DNA of 64,000 nt from Beijerinckiaceae bacterium (GTDB taxonomy: Bacteria; Pseudomonadota; Alphaproteobacteria; Rhizobiales; Beijerinckiaceae), in contig CANGFE010000001.1 in NCBI GenBank assembly GCA_947453155.1, forward strand, positions 1 through 64,000, given 5' to 3'. Below are positions 53,760 through 63,603 of this stretch, in pieces (position 1 is the first letter of the stretch; the number at the start of each line of letters is the position of its first letter). The notes under the pieces are model-generated. The model made no database searches. It saw only the letters and a list, made by a program, of their open reading frames with translations, and was not told the origin of the DNA. The translations under genes and the position numbers were made by a program.

Positions 53760-55127
53760 TTATCTGGTAGAAAACGCTGGCCGATCAGACCCCAATGGGC
53801 CCGCCAAACGCGAGAATTCAAAGGCAAGATCGCCAACCCTGAGCGGCGGTTTCAAACGCCGGGCTGGCCCCCAATGTGTGTGTTCAACCACCTCCTGCAA
53901 ATCGGCGGTGCTTTCGGCCGCAAGCGGCCCCTGCGCTTGGCTAGAAAGGCTAGCTACTTCAGCCGCCGTCCGCGCCAGTGAGAAGCGAATGGTCGAACCC
54001 GTCCCATTCTGGGCTTCGCATAAAGCGCGCAGCACAGCAGCGGCCATCATGTGGCCTGTGCCGTAATCCAAAGCTTGAACTGGCAATTGTTGAGGTGAAC
54101 TCGCCTTTGCGTAACGCATCTCTTCCTTAGCAAGGCCGGTGCTCATTTGCACGACCGTGTCAAAGCCACGACGTTTGGCCCATGGACCTGTCCATCCGTA
54201 GGCATTCAATGCGACGTCGATGAGATTAGAATTGATTTTTAGGCGAGCGCTTTCTCCAAAACCAAGCTTCTCTAGAGCATCGCCACGATAGCCGTGCACG
54301 ATGACGTCCGCTTCAGCGATAAGCTGCGTGAATATGCGACGATCTTCTGTATTGGTGAGATCAAGCCGCGCTCGGCTTTTGCCGGGTGTTACTTCCGGCA
54401 ACACAGCCGGCTCATCCCAATCAGGTGGATCGATGCGCAAGACATCTGCGCCATAGGCTGCCAAGAAACGTGTCGCAATCGGTCCAGCCAGAATGCGCGT
54501 CAGGTCTAATACGCGCAACCCTTCTAGCGGCCGATCTGGACGACCAAAGCTGCGCAAGCGACGGGCAGACGTTGTTTCCCAATGGATGAAAGGCTCACGC
54601 CCAACAGCTTGGCCCTGCGGTTGCGTGGACCATTCATCCGCGCTCAGCATTTTCGCGGCAACGCCCCCCTCTGCGACAATTGCTTCTTGCAATGTCTCCG
54701 CATCCCACGAGCGGACAGCGTTAGCGACAGAATGAGAATTTTCATGACAGGCTAGAACACGCAGACAAGCCGCGCGATGATGCGCGGCATTGGTATGGAG
54801 GCGAATAAAGCCATCTTTGGTTTGGTAGTTTCCCGCAATCGGGTCCCATTGTGGGGGCAGTGACCAGCCGGTGGGTCTGATCGATTTGGCAAACCAAAAC
54901 GACGACAAGCGACGATCAACGATCACGCCAGCTTTAGCCCCGCCGCGCCGCTCAACAAATTCGGCTAGTGCGATCCCGGCGGATGCGATAGAGGCCGCAG
55001 CAAAATCCGTCACCGCAAAAACAGATGGAATCGCTCCCTGCCCCGTTTCTTGAACCTGGCCTAAAAGCTCGTCTGACCCGCGCAGAGCAGACCAGATTTT
55101 TCCAAGAATGGTGTGTGTCTGCGACAA
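53760..55127 (-). CDS. CoA-transferase family III protein with apparently permuted domain order
   Basis: The canonical N-terminal CaiB motif (LEGLRVLDLTRILAGPIATRFLAAYGADVLRIDPP) begins near residue 200 and follows a segment resembling the CaiB small domain (GNYQTKDGFIRLHTNAAHHRA). Confidence 0.8.
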   Translation of the reverse strand: MSQTHTILGKIWSALRGSDELLGQVQETGQGAIPSVFAVTDFAAASIASAGIALAEFVERRGGAKAGVIVDRRLSSFWFAKSIRPTGWSLPPQWDPIAGNYQTKDGFIRLHTNAAHHRAACLRVLACHENSHSVANAVRSWDAETLQEAIVAEGGVAAKMLSADEWSTQPQGQAVGREPFIHWETTSARRLRSFGRPDRPLEGLRVLDLTRILAGPIATRFLAAYGADVLRIDPPDWDEPAVLPEVTPGKSRARLDLTNTEDRRIFTQLIAEADVIVHGYRGDALEKLGFGESARLKINSNLIDVALNAYGWTGPWAKRRGFDTVVQMSTGLAKEEMRYAKASSPQQLPVQALDYGTGHMMAAAVLRALCEAQNGTGSTIRFSLARTAAEVASLSSQAQGPLAAESTADLQEVVEHTHWGPARRLKPPLRVGDLAFEFSRLAGPLGSDRPAFSTR

Positions 55128-55130
55128 GCG

Positions 55131-56642
55131 TCAGCCCGTATAAAGATTCGCATATTGATCGCGCAGAACATTTTTTTGGACTTTGCCCATCGTATTGCGC
55201 GGCAGATCATCCAAGAAAATGATTTTCTTGGGCTGTTTAAATTTGGCCAAACGATCTTGCAGCGCATTGATGATCGCTTTTTCATCGATCTGGTCGGGCT
55301 TGGTACGCACAACAACAGCGGTCACGCCTTCGCCAAAGTCGGGATGAGGGACACCAATGACAGCGCTTTCAAAGACGCCCGGCATGGCATCGATCTCGGA
55401 CTCGATTTCCTTCGGATAGACATTAAAGCCACCCGTAATGATCAAATCTTTGCCGCGTCCGACAATATGCACATACCCACGCGCATCAATTTTTCCCAGA
55501 TCCCCGGTGATAAAAAACCCATCCGGCTTGAATTCGGCCTCGGTCTTTTCGGGCATGCGCCAATAGCCCTTAAAGACATTTGGCCCCTTCACTTCGATCA
55601 TGCCGATTTCATCGGCCGCCAAAAGCTTGCCGCTCTCGGGATCAGCGATCCGCACTGACACACCCGGCAAAGGGTACCCGACCGCACCCGGCACCCGATC
55701 CCCATCATAAGGATTTGACGTATTCATATTGGTTTCCGTCATGCCATAGCGTTCAAGAATCGCATGCCCCGTCTTGGCGCTCCATTCGCGATGCGTATCG
55801 GCCAACAGCGGTGCTGAGCCAGACACGAAAAGACGCATGTTCTTGACGTTCTCTTTGTTCAGTTTGGGATGCTGCAACAGACGGACATAGAATGTTGGCA
55901 CGCCCATCAAACAAGTCGCGCGTACCATAAGCTCCATGATTTTTTCCGGATCGAACTTCGGTAAAAAGATCATCGATGCGCCGGAGAAAAACGTCACATT
56001 CGAGGCAACGAAAAGACCATGCGTGTGATAGATCGGCAAAGCATGGATCAACACATCTTTCGAGCTGAAGCGCCAATATTCAACTAGCGTTGTGGCATTG
56101 GAATGAAGATTGTCATGGGTGAGCATCGCGCCCTTGGAACGACCCGTCGTCCCTGATGTGTAAAGAATGGCCGCGAGATCATCGCCTTGACGCGCAACTG
56201 TGTTGAACTCAGGCGATTGCTCAGCTGCGGCGGAGACAAGACTTCCTTTGCCGACCGGATCAATTGTGAGGACCTTTGCGCCCACTTTGGCGGCAAGTTG
56301 CTGAATGCCCGGTTCCGACGCTGGGTCGCAGACAATCAGGCTTGGTTCGGAGTCACTTATGAAATAATCGAGCTCAGCCAACGTATAGGCTGTATTGAGC
56401 GGCAAATAGACAGCCCCGGCGCGGACAGTTGCCAAATAGAGGACAAGAGCCGGAACGGATTTTTCGACCTGCGCTGCGACGCGATCACCAGACTTCACAC
56501 CTTGCGCTACAAGCACATGCGCAATCTGCGCCGAAAGCGCGAAAAGATCGCCGTAGGAATAAATCGTTCCGTCGATATTTTCGATGGCCCGAGCGGCCAA
56601 GTTCGGCGTGTTACGGGACAGGCGGTCGAACAGGTTGCTCAT
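55131..56642 (-). CDS. matB: Malonyl-CoA synthetase-like acyl-CoA synthetase (MatB family)
   Basis: ILYTSGTTGRSKGAMLTH, ERYGMTETNMNTSNPYDGDRVPGAVGYPLPGVSVRI, GGFNVYPKEIE. Confidence 0.88.
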   Translation of the reverse strand: MSNLFDRLSRNTPNLAARAIENIDGTIYSYGDLFALSAQIAHVLVAQGVKSGDRVAAQVEKSVPALVLYLATVRAGAVYLPLNTAYTLAELDYFISDSEPSLIVCDPASEPGIQQLAAKVGAKVLTIDPVGKGSLVSAAAEQSPEFNTVARQGDDLAAILYTSGTTGRSKGAMLTHDNLHSNATTLVEYWRFSSKDVLIHALPIYHTHGLFVASNVTFFSGASMIFLPKFDPEKIMELMVRATCLMGVPTFYVRLLQHPKLNKENVKNMRLFVSGSAPLLADTHREWSAKTGHAILERYGMTETNMNTSNPYDGDRVPGAVGYPLPGVSVRIADPESGKLLAADEIGMIEVKGPNVFKGYWRMPEKTEAEFKPDGFFITGDLGKIDARGYVHIVGRGKDLIITGGFNVYPKEIESEIDAMPGVFESAVIGVPHPDFGEGVTAVVVRTKPDQIDEKAIINALQDRLAKFKQPKKIIFLDDLPRNTMGKVQKNVLRDQYANLYTG

Positions 56643-56653
56643 CAGAAAAGCCT

Positions 56654-58012
56654 TCAGCGGCTGGTGGCCGGCCCCATGACGAGATCCGGCAAAGAGGTCG
56701 AGATAGACGGAAAGAGACACAATACGATCACAGCGCCGATCATCAGGACGACAAAGGGCAATGTTCCGTAAATGACCTCCTTCAGAGGGATATCAGGCGC
56801 AATATTGCGAATGACGAAAATATTCAATCCCACAGGGGGGTGGATCAGCCCCAATTCCATGACAATCGTCATCACCACACCAAACCAGATCAGATCAAAT
56901 CCTGCCGCCTTGATGGGGGGCAGGATGATCGGCGCAGTCATCAGGATGATCGAGACCGGGGGCAGGAAGAAGCCGAGAACCACAACCAAGAGGAGAATGG
57001 TGGCCAGCAAGAACCACTTGTCCAAATTCAGCGCGACAATGGCCTGGGCTGCGCCTTGGGAGATATGCAGATAGCTCATGACGTAGGAATAAAGCAGCGA
57101 CATGCCGATGATCATCATCAGCATCGTGGATTCCCGCAAAGTCGACGACAAAATGGGTTCGAGGTCGGCTGGCCGCCACACGCTATAAATGATTGCGATC
57201 AGGGCGAGAGCCAACAGTCCGCCAAGTCCCGCAGTCTCGGATGGCGTGGCATAGCCGCCATAGAGCGCAAACATGACACCCGTCAGCAAAGCCACAAACG
57301 GAATGACGCGGGGCAAGGAGCTGATCTTCTCAGCCATCGTATATTGATGCTTCTCGAGAATATTATGGGCGGTGCCTGAGCGCTCATATTCGGCACGTGC
57401 GGCGCGATATTCCTGCTGGAAGCGAACAACCGCATAGGCCGCAAAAAGCAAAACCAAGAAGATCCCTGGACCAATCCCAGCCAGAAAGAGCCGCCCGAGG
57501 GATTGCTCGGCTGCCACGGCATAAAGGATCATGGTGATCGAGGGGGGCAGCAAAATGCCAAGCGTCCCACCAGCAGCAATGAGACCTGCTGCAAAGCCAC
57601 CTGAATAGCCGCGCTTGCGCATCTCCGGGATGCCAGCGGAACCAATCGCTGAACAAGTGGCCGGAGATGACCCCGCCATGGCCGCGAACAGAGCACAAGC
57701 AAAGACATTCGCAATGCCAAGTCCGCCCGGAACGCGATGCATCCAGGCGTGAAGCGCGGAATAAAGGTCTTGCCCTGCCCGCGATTTGCCAATCGCCGCG
57801 CCTTTCAAAATGAAAAGCGGGATCGACAGCAGGGTGATGGAGGCCATTTCCTCAAACACATTCTGCGTCACCGTATCAAGCGAGGCGGCCGGCATAAAAA
57901 AATACATAGAAACGATAGCGACAGCACCAAGCGCAAAAGCGATGGGCATTCCGGCGAACATGGCAAAGAGTGTCGCGCCACCATAAAGGAGGCCAACTGT
58001 CAAAGTCGTCAC
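56654..58012 (-). CDS. dctM: TRAP transporter large permease DctM
   Basis: Multi-TM protein with FAAMAGSSPATCSAIGSAGIPEM and LLPPSITMILYA. Confidence 0.93.
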   Translation of the reverse strand: MTTLTVGLLYGGATLFAMFAGMPIAFALGAVAIVSMYFFMPAASLDTVTQNVFEEMASITLLSIPLFILKGAAIGKSRAGQDLYSALHAWMHRVPGGLGIANVFACALFAAMAGSSPATCSAIGSAGIPEMRKRGYSGGFAAGLIAAGGTLGILLPPSITMILYAVAAEQSLGRLFLAGIGPGIFLVLLFAAYAVVRFQQEYRAARAEYERSGTAHNILEKHQYTMAEKISSLPRVIPFVALLTGVMFALYGGYATPSETAGLGGLLALALIAIIYSVWRPADLEPILSSTLRESTMLMMIIGMSLLYSYVMSYLHISQGAAQAIVALNLDKWFLLATILLLVVVLGFFLPPVSIILMTAPIILPPIKAAGFDLIWFGVVMTIVMELGLIHPPVGLNIFVIRNIAPDIPLKEVIYGTLPFVVLMIGAVIVLCLFPSISTSLPDLVMGPATSR

Positions 58013-58563
58013 GAGCGCTGCCCTTTATGTAGCCCGACTGCAATCTGAAGTGCGATTTGAATGCAGAGAAGTGTCATGCCAGCGGCCATGACCGAATAGG
58101 GAATCCAAAGCGGTGGCGCCCAGGTTGAGGATGTCACCTGCCCGTCTTCCCAAGCCTCATGAAACAAGGTCCATGATTTCCAAGAGAAGAATGCGCAAAA
58201 GGCAAGGCTTGCGACGTCGACAAGCAACACACGCACCCGATTAGCTGCGGGCGAGAGAAACCCTACAAGCGCATCAATGCCAACATGCCCACGTTTAGAT
58301 TGCACATGGGCAGCGGTCAAAAAGGTCGCGCCCACCAGCAGAAAAACCGAAGCCTCATCCTGCCAATAGGTCGGCGCTTTGAAATAATATCGCACGACAA
58401 CGCTATAGCTGAGGATCAAGCTGGCCGCGATCAAAGCTACTGAAGCGAGGACCATGATGATTTTGTTCACGACGCCCAACGCACTTTCGGCGGCCCCAAC
58501 AGGACCGCCGATCTTGCCCGCTTGTGGAGCAGCGCCCGGTAATTCAAAACCATGCGCGCTCAT
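58009..58563 (-). CDS. dctQ: TRAP transporter small permease DctQ
   Basis: Four TM helices, VVVRYYFKAPTYWQDEASVFLLVGATFLTAAHVQSKRGHVGID. Confidence 0.9.
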   Translation of the reverse strand: MSAHGFELPGAAPQAGKIGGPVGAAESALGVVNKIIMVLASVALIAASLILSYSVVVRYYFKAPTYWQDEASVFLLVGATFLTAAHVQSKRGHVGIDALVGFLSPAANRVRVLLVDVASLAFCAFFSWKSWTLFHEAWEDGQVTSSTWAPPLWIPYSVMAAGMTLLCIQIALQIAVGLHKGQRS

Positions 58564-59579
58564 GCAGGGACAGCCTCTGCAAGCTGAAGCAATTTAGCAC
58601 TCCCGGAATTCTTCCCGGCATAGTCATTCCAGGCCGTCTCGCGGGCAATCTTGCGCCATTTCTCGACAATTGTTTCATCAAGATCGTGAATTTTCGCGCC
58701 AGCTTTTTCGTAAATTTTAGCGACCGCCTCGTCATCAGCCATAGCCGCATCGCGACCATAGGCTTCAAGCCCCTCGCCCACTTCCATAATCAAGTCTTGC
58801 TGCTTTTTCGGCAAAGCATCAAAAACCGATTTCGAAATGATCAGTGGCTCAAGCATATACCAATAAGATTTCCCGCGCCCTGTCGTGAGGTGTTTGGCAA
58901 TCTCTTCCAGCTTGAATGAAATCAGACTTGTTGAGGACGTCAGACCTGCATCACAGGCGCCCGTTTGCATGGCGGCATAAAGTTCATTGGAGGGCAATGA
59001 TAAAACAGCCGCCCCAGCCGCTTGCAGCATCAAATCCATTTCACGCGAGCCGCCACGGATTTTCATTCCCTTGGCGTCCTCTGGATTTACCAGTGGCGCG
59101 GAACGGCTCGCCACACCACCAGCCTGCCAAATCCATGTAACAATCATGATGCCCTTGTCATTTAAGAATTTTGAAAATTCTTTCCCGACGGCCGCTTGTT
59201 TCCACGCCAGACCCTGCTTGTAAGAACTCACAAGCGCGGGCATGAGCCCAATATTCACCTCGGGCATTTCACCGCCTGCATATGAGATTGGCACAAGCGA
59301 CATATCAAGCGCGCCCTTACGCAGCGAAGACACTTGCGAATTCACTTTCATGAGCGATGAGCCCGCGTAAACTTGCGCGGCCATTTCGCCCGAACTTTTC
59401 GCGGCCAGTTCTTGCGCAAAACGATGGCACAGAATATCGCGGAAATCTCCGTCCTTGCCATTTGATCCGGGAAATTGATGCGAGATTTTTAAAGTCGTCG
59501 CCGCTTGAGCGGAGGAAAATTTCAACAATGCGGGAGCAGCAATCGAACCCGCGAGCACATGGCGGCGCGTCAATGTCAT
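58560..59579 (-). CDS. dctP: TRAP transporter substrate-binding protein DctP
   Basis: Tat-like N-terminus MTLTRRHVLAGSIAAPALLKFSSAQA and KGMKIRGGSREMDLMLQAAGAAVLSLPSNELYAAMQTGACDAG. Confidence 0.92.
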   Translation of the reverse strand: MTLTRRHVLAGSIAAPALLKFSSAQAATTLKISHQFPGSNGKDGDFRDILCHRFAQELAAKSSGEMAAQVYAGSSLMKVNSQVSSLRKGALDMSLVPISYAGGEMPEVNIGLMPALVSSYKQGLAWKQAAVGKEFSKFLNDKGIMIVTWIWQAGGVASRSAPLVNPEDAKGMKIRGGSREMDLMLQAAGAAVLSLPSNELYAAMQTGACDAGLTSSTSLISFKLEEIAKHLTTGRGKSYWYMLEPLIISKSVFDALPKKQQDLIMEVGEGLEAYGRDAAMADDEAVAKIYEKAGAKIHDLDETIVEKWRKIARETAWNDYAGKNSGSAKLLQLAEAVPA

Positions 59580-59675
59580 AGGCTTTCCTCCGATTTTTCT
59601 CTCCGTCCAAACGGCCGACAAGAGCCGAGCTGAAACACCAGCATAACAGAGATTTTTGAGAAGTCGGAAACGACT

Positions 59676-59704
59676 TTCGCATGAGACATATTGCAGTGCG
59701 AAAA
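59676..59704. promoter_or_regulatory. Inverted repeat upstream of the TRAP operon
   Basis: tttcgca-N15-tgcgaaa, ~97 bp upstream of the dctP start. Confidence 0.35.
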
Positions 59705-59941
59705 CCCGTCAAAAAAGTTCCCGAGCCTCGCCATCACGATGCAAACAAACCCCTCAGAGAGCATCGAAATTCGTGATCATTCTTTGCGTTAAACCGCGCC
59801 GGTTTCTAAACAAAATATAAAAACAAATATTGAACCGCACCTGCCCCCGTGCCACTCTGTTCGGGCCATGAGGGAACACCCACGCAGACATGCGTGAAGG
59901 ACTAGCCCCTGTTCTCAACCAGGCTGGATCTGTCGAATTTT

Positions 59942-60625
59942 GTGGAACTTGCCTTGGCGATCCAAAATTCGGCTGACCGCACAACAACCCCTCCTCGGCA
60001 CCAACTCCGGCCCATTGGCGGGCGGCTCAAACGTAGCTTTGATGTCTGCGCAGCAATAATAGCGCTCGTGCTGCTACTCCCATTGATCCTGAGCATTAGC
60101 GCAATCATCTTTAGCTTAAATGGTGGTCCGGTCATCATCCGACACCGCCGTATCGGGCACGCAGGCGAAAGCTTTGGTTGTTTAAAATTTAGAACGATGG
60201 TGAAAAACGCAGAAGATGTTCTCGCACGTCACTTGCGCGAGGACCCAAAAGCGGCCGAAGAATGGGAAAAGCAACGTAAACTTTGCAAAGATCCGCGCGT
60301 AACAAAGATTGGCTCGATCTTACGGAAAACAAGCCTTGATGAGCTGCCCCAGCTTCTCAATATTCTCAATGGGGATATGAGCCTCGTCGGGCCCCGCCCA
60401 ATTGTTGAAGACGAAATCCCCAAATATGGATCCGCGGTTCGGCTTTACCTGCAGGCACGCCCTGGATTAACGGGCGCGTGGCAAGTGAATGGCCGTAGCG
60501 ATATCGAATATCAAAAACGCGTTGCTCTCGACTCGGATTATCTCACCAATTGGTCTTTAAAAACGGACGTGATCATCATCCTGCGGACTTTGCCAGCCGT
60601 CATTAAAGCACGTGGCGTTTATTGA
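59942..60625 (+). CDS. Undecaprenyl-phosphate sugar phosphotransferase (bacterial sugar transferase)
   Basis: KRSFDVCAAIIALVLLLPLI, FGCLKFRTMV, DELPQLLNILNGDMSLVGPRPI, RPGLTGAWQVNGRS. Confidence 0.93.
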   Translation: MELALAIQNSADRTTTPPRHQLRPIGGRLKRSFDVCAAIIALVLLLPLILSISAIIFSLNGGPVIIRHRRIGHAGESFGCLKFRTMVKNAEDVLARHLREDPKAAEEWEKQRKLCKDPRVTKIGSILRKTSLDELPQLLNILNGDMSLVGPRPIVEDEIPKYGSAVRLYLQARPGLTGAWQVNGRSDIEYQKRVALDSDYLTNWSLKTDVIIILRTLPAVIKARGVY

Positions 60626-62066
60626 ATTGCGAGCACGCCTCGCGCAGGAAGTCCCTCGCTGAGATAATAATCAATCGGCCGCGTGGAAATGCCGCCATCG
60701 AGCCTAAGCCTGAAACGTAGGCGCAAACGAAACTCAAGCCGATTAAATAGCCACCAGTGACGTCAAAGTGACGCAAGCCGGCGATCACAGCGAAAGTGAT
60801 CATCGAGGCAACGATATTTGGCAAGGTGTCGAGCGCTAAATCGATATGTGAAACGATTTTCCTGCCAGCGAAAAAAAATTGAATCGGCAAGTGGAAAAAG
60901 ATTTCTGCGAAGGCATAGGCGGTAGCAACGCCAACGGCGCCCCACCGCAGACTAATAAAGAAGGCGCCTGAAATAACGAGGGACGAACTCAGGCTCACCC
61001 ACATGAGGTCTTGCCCGCGCCCCTCTGCCAGAAAAAGCCATGTAGAGCACATCAACAACGGCTGCACCAAGCCTGCGAATCCGAGCCAGAAAAAAATATC
61101 AGCGACAGAGCTCCATTCATCGCCAAGTAAAATAAAAACAAGCTCTGGTGCACAAGCAATCGCGACACACATGCCAGGCATCATTAACAGAGAAAGCAAG
61201 CCCGAGGCATGAAGATAAGCGCGTCGATAAGATTGAGGCTCTGTTTGTAGACGGCTAAGAATGGGCACCATCACACGACTGATCGGGTTGCCAAGATTTT
61301 CGACCGGATACAAAAGAAGCTTATAGGCACGATCATAAAAACCTAGTGCGACAGCCCCGAAGCTACGTCCAATCAAAATATTATCTAAATTTCTCACCAA
61401 ATAATTGGCGATATTATGCCCCGCAATCCAAGCCCCGAAGGAGAACATGCCATCGAGGCTCAGCCTCCATTTCGGTATTTGCGGTCGCCAACCACTCACA
61501 CACCAAGTTAGGGCAACCCAGACACAAACGGAGGCGAGACCGGAAAACCAGAGGGCCCAATAGCTCGGCCATACCCGCGCCATGAGCATGACGACACCGA
61601 AAGATGTGATTGCACAAATAATATCAATAATTGCGAGTAAGCGAAAACGTAGCTTGCGGGCGAGCATTGCATATTGCCCGAAACTCAAGGCACCAACGAG
61701 CAACACAAAGGCCCAGGCCTCCAAAAGGCGCACAAGTCGGGGCTCTTCATAAAAATCGGCTATAAGTGGGGCGCACACGAACAAGACAATCACAAGGCCC
61801 GTTGAAAGCCCAAGATTGATCCAGAACAAAAGGCTCGCCTGCTCAGGCTCAAGTTTTTCTTTCTGTATGATCGACTGATTGAGACCAATATCTTGCAAGA
61901 GATTCGCAAGTGCGATCACCGGTAAAGCCATCGCATAAATACCGAACTGATCAGCATCCAGCAGCCGCGCCAGAAAAATGGTCGTCATAAATTGCAATAT
62001 CATTCGAATGAATTGGGATGACATGGACCAAAACATGCCATCGACAGCCAATTTACGTAAACTCAT
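60603..62066 (-). CDS. Polysaccharide flippase (Wzx/MviN-like lipopolysaccharide biosynthesis protein)
   Basis: Multi-TM; N-terminus DGMFWSMSSQFIRMILQFMTTIFLARLLDADQFGIYAMALPVIALANLLQDIGLNQSIIQ. Confidence 0.92.
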   Translation of the reverse strand: MSLRKLAVDGMFWSMSSQFIRMILQFMTTIFLARLLDADQFGIYAMALPVIALANLLQDIGLNQSIIQKEKLEPEQASLLFWINLGLSTGLVIVLFVCAPLIADFYEEPRLVRLLEAWAFVLLVGALSFGQYAMLARKLRFRLLAIIDIICAITSFGVVMLMARVWPSYWALWFSGLASVCVWVALTWCVSGWRPQIPKWRLSLDGMFSFGAWIAGHNIANYLVRNLDNILIGRSFGAVALGFYDRAYKLLLYPVENLGNPISRVMVPILSRLQTEPQSYRRAYLHASGLLSLLMMPGMCVAIACAPELVFILLGDEWSSVADIFFWLGFAGLVQPLLMCSTWLFLAEGRGQDLMWVSLSSSLVISGAFFISLRWGAVGVATAYAFAEIFFHLPIQFFFAGRKIVSHIDLALDTLPNIVASMITFAVIAGLRHFDVTGGYLIGLSFVCAYVSGLGSMAAFPRGRLIIISARDFLREACSQFNKRHVL

Positions 62067-62226
62067 GCAAAGATAGTCTCCGCTGCGTCTTCATCATCAA
62101 TGCGCGGAGATGAAACTGCAAGCTTAAGCCGATCAAGGAAAAAACAAAAAATTAAAGGTCAAATGATCTTTATCATCGCCTGCAAGGCGAATAATCTTTC
62201 GGATGGGGGTGGCCGAGGAGCAAGGC

Positions 62227-63603
62227 ATGAACCGAAAACTTATCGTTCTCGAATTGAACGAATTGACCCCGTCATTGATGGACCGATTCATTGAATTGGG
62301 CCACTTGCCAAATTTCAAGACATTGAAAGATCGTTCCCTCTGCTTCATCTCAGACGCGCAGGAAAATCCACCGGCCCTTGAACCTTGGATTCAATGGGTC
62401 TCAATTCACACAGGTCTCCCATTCGCAGAGCATGCTGTATTTAACCTCGGTCAGGGTGAAAACTTTAAGGCTCCCCGGATATGGGACCGCGTCGCCGAAA
62501 ATGGAGGGCGTTGCTTTGTCCTTGCCAGTATGAATGCGCATTTTAACAGCAAGTATAAAGACCAAATAGCTCTCATTCCTGATCCATGGGCCCTAAATCT
62601 CACTCCCAATCCTATTGATAAATATAAAGCATTTTTCAACTTCATTAGATCCTATGTTCAAGAATACACCAACAAGTCGACGCCCCTTCACACCCGGGAC
62701 TATATAAATTTTTTTACTTTCATGGCTGCGAGCGGACTGTCGGGCGAGACTATAAAAAAAACTTTCGTGCAGCTTATTTCCGAGAAGACCGGTTCACCAA
62801 AATGGCAACGAGCTGCAATTCTTGACCGGCTGCTTTGGGACGTCTTCAGACATGAGTGGCGCAAAACGCAACCTGATTATGCAAGCCTCTTTTTAAACAG
62901 CACGGCGCATCTGCAACATTACTATTGGCGCGATTTTGAACCGGAAAAATTCTCACTTAAATCGGATCAAACAACAGGTGCTTCAAACGCCATTCTTTTT
63001 GGCTATAAATCGATGGACAAAATCGTCGGCGAATGTCTCGCCATGATTGATAAGAACACATCTGTGGCTTTGGTCACAGCACTTGGTCAGCAACCAATGT
63101 CAAAATACGATGATCAAGGCGGGAAACTTGTTTTCAAAATACGAAATGTCGACAATCTCCTTTGTTTCGCAGGGTATCGAGGCCCGTATCAGTATAAGCC
63201 TGTCATGGCGGAGCAGTTTCATCTGGTCTTCGAAAATCGAGAGGAAGCAGAACGAGCTTTTGAGCGGATTGATTGCTTGGAAATAGGTAGCGAAAAACTC
63301 ATGGATTTGAGGGTTGAAGGTCATACGATCTTCGGTGGTTGTGCTCTCATTCAAGAGCCGATCAAAGAGACCGCAATATCAAGCAAATTCACAAACGAGC
63401 AGCTCCCGTTCTCAGCGCTCTTTTATCCTGTAGATTGCATAAAGAGTGGGATGCATCACCCAGATGGCATTTTTTGGCTATCCGGACCTGGCATTAAACA
63501 AAGAATTGAAGGGGGAAGAATACCAATTACCGAAATTCAAGAATATCTCTTGAATGCAATCGGGATGAGGGGTGACGACCAACGCGACCAGCTAATCCAA
63601 TGA
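62227..63603 (+). CDS. Alkaline phosphatase/phosphodiesterase-superfamily-like protein with atypical active-site residues
   Basis: KLIVLELNELTPSLMDRFIELGHLPNFKTL and MHHPDGIFWLSGPGI resemble PDE/nucleotide pyrophosphatase fold motifs; good RBS. Confidence 0.6.
   Translation: MNRKLIVLELNELTPSLMDRFIELGHLPNFKTLKDRSLCFISDAQENPPALEPWIQWVSIHTGLPFAEHAVFNLGQGENFKAPRIWDRVAENGGRCFVLASMNAHFNSKYKDQIALIPDPWALNLTPNPIDKYKAFFNFIRSYVQEYTNKSTPLHTRDYINFFTFMAASGLSGETIKKTFVQLISEKTGSPKWQRAAILDRLLWDVFRHEWRKTQPDYASLFLNSTAHLQHYYWRDFEPEKFSLKSDQTTGASNAILFGYKSMDKIVGECLAMIDKNTSVALVTALGQQPMSKYDDQGGKLVFKIRNVDNLLCFAGYRGPYQYKPVMAEQFHLVFENREEAERAFERIDCLEIGSEKLMDLRVEGHTIFGGCALIQEPIKETAISSKFTNEQLPFSALFYPVDCIKSGMHHPDGIFWLSGPGIKQRIEGGRIPITEIQEYLLNAIGMRGDDQRDQLIQ

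Noticed and set aside
56429-57379. 316-aa plus-strand ORF opposite matB/dctM
   Set aside because: Antisense to clear MatB and DctM; charged low-complexity sequence.
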